Positions 1 through 7,500 of a stretch of 47,927 nucleotides of DNA are shown piece by piece (positions within the stretch are counted from its first letter, which is position 1; the number at the start of each line of letters is the position of its first letter). Below the pieces are notes generated by a model, which made no database searches, was not told the DNA's origin, and was given only the letters and a program-made list of their open reading frames with translations. The DNA lies in contig DASRFJ010000184.1 of the NCBI GenBank assembly GCA_035651595.1, positions 1-47,927 on the forward strand, in the 5' to 3' direction. A program made the translations under genes and the position numbers. This DNA is from JAFARZ01 sp035651595. GTDB lineage: Bacteria > Actinomycetota > Actinomycetes > Streptosporangiales > Streptosporangiaceae.

Positions 1-1
1 A

Positions 2-133
2 TCCACCACATTGATGCAGAGCCAGGCGGCGCGCTGGCGCATCGCCAACCCCATGCCGCACGCCAGCTCCAGCCGCTATCAGGCGGCTGCCGGCAGGTGG
101 CCGGGCCGGCACATCCGAAGCCCAGGAGAATAA
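2..133 (+). CDS. 3' end of an unrecognised protein-coding gene (partial)
   Basis: The window opens inside an open frame that ends at TAA 131-133. Nearly every third codon position in this frame is G or C, as in the clear genes of this window, and the other frames lack that bias. The visible C-terminus includes AARWRIANPMPH and ends RHIRSPGE. I do not recognise the family. The upstream part lies outside the window, so function cannot be judged; a chance open frame remains possible. Confidence 0.35.
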   Translation, partial: STTLMQSQAARWRIANPMPHASSSRYQAAAGRWPGRHIRSPGE

Positions 134-339
134 GCCACCAGGATCCCAGAGCACGTACAACCCTTCATGATCATGAAACACGCCACGCGAACCGGCGGAA
201 CGCAGGCCCACATAGCAGGACAAACCAGACCGCATACCCCCTTGTATCGAGCGCCGCCTCTCGACGCCTCGCTCAGGACGATCCGCACAACGCGCGCTCC
301 GCCCGAATCGGCAACCGAAACACGCCCGTGACGCCTGGT

Positions 340-378
340 GAACAGCTACCCGGATCGGGGGGGTAAGTGTCCGCAATA
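340..378 (-). repeat. Partial copy of the ATTGCGGACA palindromic intergenic repeat
   Basis: Read on the minus strand, this spacer contains attgcggacacttacccc followed by a run of C, then gggtagctgtt. It matches the first arm and centre of the fuller copies near 8655 and 24354, but the second arm is degraded. The spacer 134-428 holds nothing else I can support apart from a short palindrome, catgatcatg, near 168. Confidence 0.6.
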
Positions 379-428
379 TATTTTTCGGGTGCCGCGCCGG
401 GTCCGCGCAGACCGTCGAATAAGCTCCG

Positions 429-1115
429 TCAGGCGTCGCGGGCCTGCCAGGTGCAGATGCACGCCTCGTTGCCCTCCGGATCGGCGAGCACCCAGAACGC
501 CGGCGCCTCCCCGTCGAAGGTGATCCTCCCGCCGGCCGCGAGCGCCGCGTCCATCCGGCGGCGTGCCTCGTCGTGCGGCACGTCCACGTCAAAGTGGATG
601 CGGTTGCGTTGCGGCCTGGGCGCGTCCATCTGCTGAAACCACACGGCGGGTCCCTGCCCGGCCGGATCCACCAGAGCATCGGTCGGCCCGTCCCTGCCGG
701 GCTCGTCGGCATAGCCGAGAATCGCCTTCCAGAACGGCCGGATCGCCGGGATGTCGAGCGCGTCGATGCCGATCTCGATGCGCTGCACCGGTCGCGCTTC
801 CGCGTCGCCGGCAATCGGATCGCAGGCGAATCCCAGCTCGGTGATCATGCCGGAGAGAATCCGCGCCAGGTCAAGGTCGCGGGTGGTCACGAACGACTTC
901 TCCGGGGTGGTCAGTGACAGGTGCAACCGGTCCGTCCGGATGTCCATCCGCAGGTGATCGCCGGAGTCGACGGCCGACAGCCCGTGTGCCAGTTCGGCGG
1001 CCCTCGCCAGCGATCCGGCGGGCACCTGGGTCAGCAACTCGCCCAGCACGAGCCGCCACCCAAGCGGGCCCGCGGTATCGGTTATGTCCTGTCTCTTGAG
1101 CCTCTCGTCCGTCAT
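429..1115 (-). CDS. Pterin-carbinolamine-dehydratase-like / VOC (glyoxalase-like) fusion protein
   Basis: A 228-residue protein with two parts. Residues ~5-100 resemble the 4a-hydroxytetrahydrobiopterin dehydratase fold (W-x-L-V near the start, RLHLSLTT, then TTRDLDLARIL). The catalytic HHP signature is not intact: only DHLRMDI is seen, so dehydratase activity is doubtful. Residues ~110-228 form a VOC domain (IEIGIDALDIPAIRPFWKAI, RIHFDVDVPHDEA, FWVLADPEGNEACIC) of the 'glyoxalase-like' type. This fusion is familiar in actinobacteria, usually without a known substrate. The ATG at 1115 is preceded by AGGA at a good distance. It stands alone between a spacer and a secreted-protein gene on the same strand. 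Confidence 0.8.
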   Translation of the reverse strand: MTDERLKRQDITDTAGPLGWRLVLGELLTQVPAGSLARAAELAHGLSAVDSGDHLRMDIRTDRLHLSLTTPEKSFVTTRDLDLARILSGMITELGFACDPIAGDAEARPVQRIEIGIDALDIPAIRPFWKAILGYADEPGRDGPTDALVDPAGQGPAVWFQQMDAPRPQRNRIHFDVDVPHDEARRRMDAALAAGGRITFDGEAPAFWVLADPEGNEACICTWQARDA

Positions 1116-1172
1116 GCGGCCTATCCTGCCACGAGTAGGCGCTAGCCCAGGACGGGCAGTGTGGAACCTCGG

Positions 1173-2771
1173 CTAGCGGGCGGGCGCGAACGAAACCCCG
1201 CGCAGCACCTGGTCGAAGCCCGCGCCCTGCACGATGCGGAAGCTCTCGCCCGAGGATGCGGTCGCCGACAGTTTGTCGGTGACCGACACCAGCTTGTTCG
1301 GGTCGGCGCCCTGGTCGCCGCCGCCGCTCACCGTCGAGGTGACGGCCCAGATCGTGACCGTGCCGTCCCGGTTGACCCGGCCGGTGAGGGTGCGCAGGCC
1401 GTCGGTCGCGGGCGCCCACGGCAGGTTGGTCGCGGAGTTCACGCCCGTCGGGTAGCCCGGGACCTGGTACGGCTGGCCGAGGTCAAGCCCGGCCTGAAGG
1501 GTGTAGGCCAGGCGCCACGCGCCGGTCGCCGAGTCGAACACCCACTTCTGCAGGCCGGCCGTGGTGGACGAGGCGGCGTCGGTGTAGGTGCCGTTGGCGA
1601 ACGTGTTGCTGCCGTTGCTTTCGTCGGCCACGTACAGCGTGTCCGCGTTCGCGAACCACATCCCGAACGGGAACGACGTGGTCGATTTCAGCGCGGTCGG
1701 GAAGCCCTTCAAGATGCACATGTTGCTGGGCAGCCCGCTGGCCTGGAGTGTCGCCGGATTATACGACAGCCCGGCGGCTGGCAATGCCGCTCCGGGGACG
1801 GGGAGACCAGTGCCGTTCGGACATGCCTTGCCTGTCGCGTCAAGGAAGTAGACGGTGTTCACGCCGTTACCGCCGCTGCCCTTGGTGTAGTAGAGAACGT
1901 TGTTGTAGAGCGCGAGGCCGCGGAAGTTGTCGTCTTTGCCGATCTTGTCGGGCTTGTCGCCGAGCTGCGCGATGTTGAAGCTGCCCACGGGCGTCGGCTG
2001 TCCGGGCGTCTGCGCTGACTCGGGCTGGCTGGACGGGGTGATCAGCTGGGCGCCGGCGCCGAGGATCACGCCGTTCGGCTGCGGGTTCGAGCCGTTGCCG
2101 GCGTTGCCCGCGGTGTAGTAGCGGCCGTCGGCGAGGACCGCGGCCCGCCCGTTGTTGCCGCTGTACGCGTTCGTTTCGGTGAACCGCAGCTGCCCGTCCC
2201 CGTACAGCGTGGCGACCGCGCGGTAGTCGGTGCCGGGCACCGGGTTCGTCGGGTCGACCACGCCCGGCGTGTTCGAGTTGGACACGTCCAGCTCGTCCGG
2301 CCTGGCGGCGTAGCCCATGAACGACACGGACTTGCCGTCGGGCGACAGGGTCAGCGACAGCTCTGACTTGGACGAGAAGCTGGTGACCAGTTCGCTGGCC
2401 GGCACCCACTGACGCGAGAGCGGGTGACCGGACGGGGTGATCTGCTCGAGGAAGATCGGCGAGGTGATGCCGAAGCTCCCGTCGACGATGTCATTGTTGA
2501 ACGCCTCCGGGTACGCACCGCCCGCCGATGCGGTGACGCAGCCGGTGGCACAACCGGGGGGCAGCACGGTCTGCCCGGCGACCAGGTCGCGGTCGGGAAT
2601 GTAGACGCTGCCGCTGACCAGAAGCTGGCCCGGGATCAGCCGGAATGGCCGGTCTCCGGTGCTCGCGGCGCCGGCGTTGGCCGCCAGCGCCCCGCTTGCC
2701 GTCGTCGCGGCGATCGCTCCCGCCGCGCACAGGGCCGCCGCAAGGCCGGCGACTCCCGTTCGTGCCCGCAT
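1173..2771 (-). CDS. Secreted protein of unknown function, probably beta-propeller-like
   Basis: 532 residues. The start ATG at 2771 sits behind GGAGG. Residues 1-31 are a clear Sec signal peptide (RAR, a long Ala/Gly core, then ALAANAG). The mature part has repeated segments of the type LSPDGKSVSFMGY, ADGRYYTAGNAGNG, NADTLYVADESNG and LQKWVFDSATGAWRL, which look like blades of an NHL/SMP-30-like propeller. A short Cys-containing loop (PPGCATGC) follows the N-terminus. I do not recognise a catalytic motif. It is exported and probably binds or processes an extracellular ligand; that role is inferred only from the fold-like repeats. Confidence 0.75.
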   Translation of the reverse strand: MRARTGVAGLAAALCAAGAIAATTASGALAANAGAASTGDRPFRLIPGQLLVSGSVYIPDRDLVAGQTVLPPGCATGCVTASAGGAYPEAFNNDIVDGSFGITSPIFLEQITPSGHPLSRQWVPASELVTSFSSKSELSLTLSPDGKSVSFMGYAARPDELDVSNSNTPGVVDPTNPVPGTDYRAVATLYGDGQLRFTETNAYSGNNGRAAVLADGRYYTAGNAGNGSNPQPNGVILGAGAQLITPSSQPESAQTPGQPTPVGSFNIAQLGDKPDKIGKDDNFRGLALYNNVLYYTKGSGGNGVNTVYFLDATGKACPNGTGLPVPGAALPAAGLSYNPATLQASGLPSNMCILKGFPTALKSTTSFPFGMWFANADTLYVADESNGSNTFANGTYTDAASSTTAGLQKWVFDSATGAWRLAYTLQAGLDLGQPYQVPGYPTGVNSATNLPWAPATDGLRTLTGRVNRDGTVTIWAVTSTVSGGGDQGADPNKLVSVTDKLSATASSGESFRIVQGAGFDQVLRGVSFAPAR

Positions 2772-2917
2772 GATTCCTCCACTGCCGCTTGCCGATGACC
2801 TCAGCCATCAAAACCACGGTGCTGGTCCGGAAGGCAGCGAGCAGGTGGACTGAAGGTGTCATTTAGCTGACGAAGGGGAGCACCGGCGCCTTTCCCGGCA
2901 CGAAGCACCGGCTGTCG

Positions 2918-3154
2918 TCACTGGATGCCGAGCAGGTCGACGCAGGTCACGGCGCCGCGTTGGACGAATACCATGAGCTGGCCATCGCACGAACGGCATC
3001 GCACCACGGTGCCCGGCCCGCCGAGGTAGACCACGCATCCGGCGATCGCACCGCCCGCACCACAGTGCGCGCAGGTAACGACGACGTCCGTCTGCTCGCT
3101 GCCGAACACCGACAGCAGCAGCCCGCCGATCGCGTTCCCGTCCACCGGCTCCAT
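2918..3154 (-). CDS. Small zinc-ribbon protein, DUF6510 family
   Basis: 78 residues with two CxxC pairs, C28/C31 (TCAHCG) and C53/C56 (RCRSCDG), arranged as a single zinc ribbon, and a hydrophobic core between them. The start codon overlaps the stop of the upstream FAD reductase in a TGATG arrangement (1 base shared), so translation is coupled. Proteins of this family are typically found next to molybdopterin oxidoreductase and ferredoxin-reductase-like genes, as here. A role as a small accessory or maturation factor of that pair is inferred; no function is known to me. Confidence 0.75.
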   Translation of the reverse strand: MEPVDGNAIGGLLLSVFGSEQTDVVVTCAHCGAGGAIAGCVVYLGGPGTVVRCRSCDGQLMVFVQRGAVTCVDLLGIQ

Positions 3155-3891
3155 CAGGTACCTCCCATCCCGCCGAACCGTTCGGTTCGCACGCGCCGCG
3201 GCGGGTACCCGAGACTGGTCAGCGCCCCGGCGACCTTCTCCACGAACGGCGTCGGCCCGCAGACGAACGCCAGCGGATCGCGCGATACTGGCCACGCGAT
3301 GTCGGCGAGCATCGCGGCGTCGACCCGGCGTGCGTAGCCGGTCCATCCGGCGGGCTGGGAGCGCGTCAGCGTGTGCACCACCTGGACTCCGGGCTCGGCA
3401 GCTTCCAGTTCGGCGCGGTAGATCACCTCGTCCCAGCTCCGTGACGAGTACAGCATCCGGACCGGCACATCCAGCCTGGCGCGCAGCCGCTCGCGCAGCA
3501 TGGCGCGGAGCGGCACGACGCCCGAGCCGCCGGCCACGAGCAGCAACGGTCCCTCGCCACGCCAGACGAAGTAGCCGCCGATCGGCCCGCGGATCTCGAA
3601 CTGGTCGCCCGGCCGCAGTTCCCCTGCCAGATACGAGGACACCTCGCCGTCGTCCAGCCGCTCCACGGACAGCGCCAGCGGCTCGCCCGGCGCCGAGGCG
3701 ATCGAGTAGGGCCGTTCGGCCTGGTAACCATCGGCAGCGGTGAGCCGCACGTCCACGTGCTGCCCCGGCAGATGCCCAGGCCAGCCGGGCAGGTCCAGAA
3801 CTATCGTCCGGACCCGCGGCGTCTCGGTGAAAACCTGCGCCGCCGTGACGGGCTGCCAGGTCAGTCGCCCGCGTACCGCTGTTCCCGCCAT
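3154..3891 (-). CDS. FAD/NAD(P)-binding oxidoreductase (ferredoxin reductase-like)
   Basis: 245 residues from the ATG at 3891, which lies inside the 3' end of the preceding gene. The FAD-binding motif RPYSIAS is at residues 60-66; the GGSGVVPL nucleotide-binding loop is at ~121-128; a C-terminal FVCGPTPFVEKV matches the NAD-binding tail of the ferredoxin-NADP reductase superfamily. No 2Fe-2S domain is present, so electrons probably pass to a partner protein. The neighbour upstream is a molybdopterin oxidoreductase, suggesting this flavoprotein is its redox partner (inference). An in-frame upstream extension to 4281 overlaps the molybdopterin gene heavily and is not credible. Confidence 0.85.
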   Translation of the reverse strand: MAGTAVRGRLTWQPVTAAQVFTETPRVRTIVLDLPGWPGHLPGQHVDVRLTAADGYQAERPYSIASAPGEPLALSVERLDDGEVSSYLAGELRPGDQFEIRGPIGGYFVWRGEGPLLLVAGGSGVVPLRAMLRERLRARLDVPVRMLYSSRSWDEVIYRAELEAAEPGVQVVHTLTRSQPAGWTGYARRVDAAMLADIAWPVSRDPLAFVCGPTPFVEKVAGALTSLGYPPRRVRTERFGGMGGT

Positions 3892-4460
3892 GGGTCTCCG
3901 TAGTTGTGGTAGCCGTACATCTCCCAGAAGCCAGGCGTGTCGGTGTCGCGCAGCTCCAGCCCGCGCACCCACTTGGCGCTCTTCCACAGGTACAGGTCCG
4001 GCACGAGCAGCCGGGCGGGCCCGCCGTGCTCTGGCGCCAGCGGCGTCCCCTCGTAGCCGAAGGCCACCCACGCCTTCCCGCCGGTCACCGCTTCGAGCGG
4101 CAGGTTCGTGGTGTATCCGCCGTCGCAGAACGCCAGCACATACGCGGCCTCGTACTCGACATGGTCGAGCAGCGTGTCTACCGACACGCCCTGCCAGCGG
4201 GTGCCGAGCTTGGACCACCGGGTCACGCAGTGGATGTCCGCGGTCAGCGTCTCGGCGGGCAGCGCGCGGAACTGCTCCCACGTCCAGCGGTGCGTGCCTG
4301 ACGACGCACCCTCGATCGTGAACGTCCAGTCGGTCAGCTTGGCGCGCGGCGTCGGGCCGGCGGACAGCACGGGGAAGTCCTCGGTCACGTACTGCCCGGG
4401 CGGCATCCGGCTGGCCTTAGCCGGTCGGCGCCTGCCGTGAAAGCCACGGGAAACTACCAC
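3861..4460 (-). CDS. Sulfite oxidase-like molybdopterin-dependent oxidoreductase
   Basis: 199 residues if read from GTG 4460, giving the usual family N-terminus VVVSRGFHGRRR followed by PPGQYVTEDFPVLSAGPTP. The Mo-coordinating Cys lies in ADIHCVTRWSKLGTRWQGV; WTFTIEG and PDLYLWKSAKWVRGLEL are typical of the cytoplasmic sulfite-oxidase-like family (oxidoreductase molybdopterin-binding domain). It lacks the dimerisation domain and heme domain of true sulfite oxidases, and has no Tat signal. The GTG overlaps the stop of the upstream phosphoesterase by 7 bases. The substrate is unknown. A longer open frame back to 4778 is antisense-like extension across the phosphoesterase gene and is not used. 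Confidence 0.85.
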   Translation of the reverse strand: MVVSRGFHGRRRPAKASRMPPGQYVTEDFPVLSAGPTPRAKLTDWTFTIEGASSGTHRWTWEQFRALPAETLTADIHCVTRWSKLGTRWQGVSVDTLLDHVEYEAAYVLAFCDGGYTTNLPLEAVTGGKAWVAFGYEGTPLAPEHGGPARLLVPDLYLWKSAKWVRGLELRDTDTPGFWEMYGYHNYGDPWREQRYAGD

Positions 4461-5830
4461 GAGCCCCAGCGTATGGCAGAAGCGGGCAGTTCCGGCGGAA
4501 CACCGAACGCCGGCGGCGACGTCAGGTCCAGCGCGTCCAGGGGCGAAGCGGCCGCGGCATCCCGCCGGGTGAGCGCCGGCAGGTTCCACTTCTGTTCGAT
4601 GAGCTTCAGCACCGACGTGTGATCCAGCGTCGATCCCAGCACGTAATCGGGCCGCGCGTATGGCGAGACGATGACCGCCGGGACGCGGAACCCGTACTGC
4701 TCGTACCCGGAAGGCCCGGTGTCGATGTTGGCGAGATCCGCGAACGACTTGCGGAACAACGGAAACGCGCGTACCCACCGGGGCAGGCCGAGCAGGAAAC
4801 TGTGCGCCGGCACGTCATCCGGTGCCACCGCCGGCGGCGGTACGACGTGGTCGTAGTAGCCGCCGTGCTCGTCATAGGTCCAGATCAACAGCGGGTGCGC
4901 CCAGCCCGCGCCGTGCATGACGCGGTTCACGACCTCGGCCGCGAACGCCTCGCCGCGGCGGATATCCTGCGGATTCTCCTCGGAGTACGTGCCGAAGTCC
5001 GGATCGACGATGCTCACCGCGGGCAGCGTGCCCGCGTCGGCGTCCGCGAAGAACCGCTCGGTGGTACGCAGGTGCCGCAGCGCCCTGGCCAGGCCGAGCG
5101 GGTACAGGTCGGCGGTGAACGACTTGTTGCCGATGACCGCGCCGGTGACCTTCGGCACCCAGCGGCCGATTTGCGCCAGCCGTCGCACCGCGATCAGGGA
5201 TCGCACGCCGAGCAGCCGCTTGAGGATCACCGAGACTGGGCTCACGTTGTGGTAGTTGACCCACGTGACGCCCGCGCTGGTGAGCGCGTCGAAGATCGTT
5301 CCGCCGGACGGGTAGTCCACCAGGTCCCACGGCAGGTCGTCGATAAGCCCGTGCGAGGTGCCCGAGATCAGGAACCGGCGGTTCGGGAACGTCGGGCCCA
5401 GGCACGAGCAGAACCAGCGGTCGGCCAGCGGGAACGTGCGGGCGAGTCCGTAGTAGAACGGCAGGTCCTGCTCGGTCCAGTACCCCATCGGGACCGCCGG
5501 GTCGGCGCCCGGGTTGGTCTGCCGCGCGCTTTCCGGGAATCCCACCGTCGCTTGCAGGTGACTCGCGCGCCACGACTGCGTCGGATTACCGGCCGCCTGA
5601 ATAGTCGACGCCAGATGATGGATTCCGGGGATACCGGGCGGCAGGCCGTCGCCCCGCCCCGCCAGCATGCCGAGATAGTTGTCGTACGAGTGGTTCTCCA
5701 TCATCAGCACGACGATGTGCTTGATCTGCGGGAGCAGGTCCGCTCCCGCAGGCAGGTCCGGCCGCGGCCGCTCCCCGATGGGCTCCGGCGACCGCCGGGT
5801 TATCTCACGCTTCTCCAGCCACTCCAGCAC
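4454..5830 (-). CDS. Phosphoesterase family protein (phospholipase C / acid phosphatase type)
   Basis: 458 residues. HIVVLMMENHSYDNYLG near residue 38 is the metal-binding start of the phosphoesterase family (PF04185), followed by WFCSCLGPTFPNRRFLISGT, SIVDPDFGTYSEENP and LLIWTYDEHGGYYDHVVPP, which carry the remaining metal and active-site residues. Unlike many family members it has no signal peptide or Tat motif, so it seems cytosolic. It is the first gene of a four-gene overlapping operon with a molybdopterin oxidoreductase, FAD reductase and DUF6510. The likely reaction is phosphodiester or phosphomonoester hydrolysis; the substrate is not predictable. Confidence 0.85.
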   Translation of the reverse strand: MLEWLEKREITRRSPEPIGERPRPDLPAGADLLPQIKHIVVLMMENHSYDNYLGMLAGRGDGLPPGIPGIHHLASTIQAAGNPTQSWRASHLQATVGFPESARQTNPGADPAVPMGYWTEQDLPFYYGLARTFPLADRWFCSCLGPTFPNRRFLISGTSHGLIDDLPWDLVDYPSGGTIFDALTSAGVTWVNYHNVSPVSVILKRLLGVRSLIAVRRLAQIGRWVPKVTGAVIGNKSFTADLYPLGLARALRHLRTTERFFADADAGTLPAVSIVDPDFGTYSEENPQDIRRGEAFAAEVVNRVMHGAGWAHPLLIWTYDEHGGYYDHVVPPPAVAPDDVPAHSFLLGLPRWVRAFPLFRKSFADLANIDTGPSGYEQYGFRVPAVIVSPYARPDYVLGSTLDHTSVLKLIEQKWNLPALTRRDAAAASPLDALDLTSPPAFGVPPELPASAIRWGSW

Positions 5831-5859
5831 GCTCCGATACTCTCACCTGCGGGTTTGCC

Positions 5860-6030
5860 TCAGCGGCGCAGGGTGGTTTCGCGCTCCATCCGGGAAAGCT
5901 TCGCGGGATTACGCACCGCGTAAAGCCCGGTGATCCGGCCGTCGTCGATGCGCACCGCGACGACCGTGTCGATCTCGTCGTTGATCCGGAGCACCTCCCG
6001 GAGCTCGCGGGCCCGCACGCCAAGTTGGCC
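5860..6030 (-). pseudogene. C-terminal remnant of a SigJ-like ECF sigma factor
   Basis: Translated on the minus strand, the stretch ending at TGA 5860-5862 reads ELREVLRINDEIDTVVAVRI, then DDGRITGLYAVRNPAKLSRM, then ERETTLRR. This closely matches the end of the SnoaL-like C-terminal domain of SigJ/ECF41-type sigma factors (xVRNPxKL near the C-terminus). The frame is blocked upstream by a stop near 6091, inside the 3' end of the GNAT-aldo/keto reductase gene, and no sigma2/sigma4 regions exist nearby. I read this as the tail of a deleted sigma-factor gene. Confidence 0.6.
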
Positions 6031-6061
6031 GGATCCACGTTCGAGGACTGGCTTGCGGGTG

Positions 6062-7423
6062 TCAGGTTTCCTGAGGTTTAGCCACTGTCGTTATGAGTGC
6101 CATTTCGTCGTCGGTGAGGCGGAGGGTAGCGGCCGCGACATTCTCGGCCAGATGCCCGGGGTTTCCGGTACCGGGGATGGCCAGCACGTGCGAGCCGCGC
6201 TGGAGGGTCCAGGCGAGGCGGACCTGGGCGGCGGTCGCGCCGTGGGCCGCGGCGGTCTCGGTGATCGCGGCCGGCTCGGGGTCGCTGGTGGCGATCGCGA
6301 AGAACGGGGTGTACGCGATTCCCTGGGCGCCGCACGCGTCCACGAAGTCGTGCTCGGCGGGCGCGGCGCCGACGCCGTAACGGTTCTGCACGCAGACCAC
6401 CGGCGCGATGGCCAGCGCCTCAGCCACGTGCGCCGGCGTGACGTTCGAGACGCCGAGGTGACCGATGAGGCCCTGGTCGCGCAGTTCGGCGAGGGCGGCG
6501 AAGTGTCCGGCGATCGAGCCGGTGCTGCCGCTGGGCGGGACGCGCAGGTTGACGACGTCGAGGTGGTCGCGGCCGAGCGCGCGGAGGTTCTCCTCGACCT
6601 GGCCGCGCAGCTGGGCGGGGGAGGCCCAGTACCACTCGCCGGACGCGTGCCGGCCGGGCCAGACCTTGGTGGTGATCACCAGGTCGTCCGGGTACGGCGC
6701 CAGGGCCCGCCTGATCAGCTCGTTGGCCGAGAAGTAGAACGCGGCGGTGTCGATGTGATTGACGCCGAGATCGACCGCGCGGCGGAGCACCTCGACGGCG
6801 CGGCCGGTCTGTTCGCCGAGCCGCATCGCGCCGAAGCCCATGCGGCGCACGGTCAGGTCACCCAGCCGCCAGGTGCCTGCCTGGGACGCGTGGGGCGGGA
6901 GTGGCCGCGCGTAGCGAACCTCGGTGATCGGAGTGCCGTGGCGGTCGTCACTCTTCGTGGCGCCGTCCGGCGACCAGCCGGCGGCCTCGTAGAACCGGCG
7001 GGCGCGGGCGTTGGTGTCGAGTACCCAGAGCGTGGCGCGGGTGAATCCCGTGCTGGCCAGCCGGGCGACCGCGGCGGCCATGAGCTCGCGGCCGGTGCCC
7101 TGGCCCCAGGCCGGCGGGGCGAGGTAGATGGCTTGGACCTCGCCGGTCGTGGCCGGGTCGCCGTCCTCGTCGCGGCTGGGGCTGAGGCCGGCGAAGCCGA
7201 GGATCGTGTGGTCGGCGGCCTCCGCCACGAGCACGTCGCTGCGCGCGGCCAGGATCCGGCGCCAGGTGGCGGTGCGGGAGGCCAGGTCGTTCCGGTCGAT
7301 GACGTCCTGCGGCAACAGGCCCCGGTAGGCCGCCTGCCAGGAGCTGACGTGGGCACTGGCGATGGCTTCGGCGTCGTCCGGTGTTGCCGGGCGGATGCGC
7401 GCGTGGTTCGCCACGCTGGTCAC
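6062..7423 (-). CDS. GNAT acetyltransferase - aldo/keto reductase fusion protein
   Basis: 453 residues in one uninterrupted frame. Residues 1-178 are a GNAT domain (IRPATPDDAEAIASAHVSSW, the acetyl-CoA loop AWGQGTGREL, ATLWVLDTNARARRFYEAAG). Residues ~185-453 are a complete aldo/keto reductase: GFGAMRLG, HIDTAAFY with catalytic Asp and Tyr, VITTKVW with Lys, LGVSN, and IPGTGNPGHLAEN for NADPH. The usual catalytic His position reads VVNLR, as in the YdbC-type subfamily, so His is replaced by Asn. The two domains normally occur as separate enzymes. The partners' common pathway is unknown. Start ATG at 7423. Confidence 0.85.
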   Translation of the reverse strand: MTSVANHARIRPATPDDAEAIASAHVSSWQAAYRGLLPQDVIDRNDLASRTATWRRILAARSDVLVAEAADHTILGFAGLSPSRDEDGDPATTGEVQAIYLAPPAWGQGTGRELMAAAVARLASTGFTRATLWVLDTNARARRFYEAAGWSPDGATKSDDRHGTPITEVRYARPLPPHASQAGTWRLGDLTVRRMGFGAMRLGEQTGRAVEVLRRAVDLGVNHIDTAAFYFSANELIRRALAPYPDDLVITTKVWPGRHASGEWYWASPAQLRGQVEENLRALGRDHLDVVNLRVPPSGSTGSIAGHFAALAELRDQGLIGHLGVSNVTPAHVAEALAIAPVVCVQNRYGVGAAPAEHDFVDACGAQGIAYTPFFAIATSDPEPAAITETAAAHGATAAQVRLAWTLQRGSHVLAIPGTGNPGHLAENVAAATLRLTDDEMALITTVAKPQET

Positions 7424-7500
7424 TATATGTGCCTAAGATGACGACTTAAGCGTGGCCTCTGCTCGCGTCGTGCGCTGGGCCCGGGGGAAGGTTGCTGTGC

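Noticed and set aside
4619..5923. 434-codon plus-strand open frame antisense to the phosphoesterase
   Set aside because: Arg/Val/Gly-rich composition typical of a GC-rich shadow; the minus-strand frame has real family motifs.
5930..7441. 503-codon plus-strand open frame
   Set aside because: Complete antisense shadow of the GNAT-aldo/keto reductase gene; no family motif, no ribosome site.
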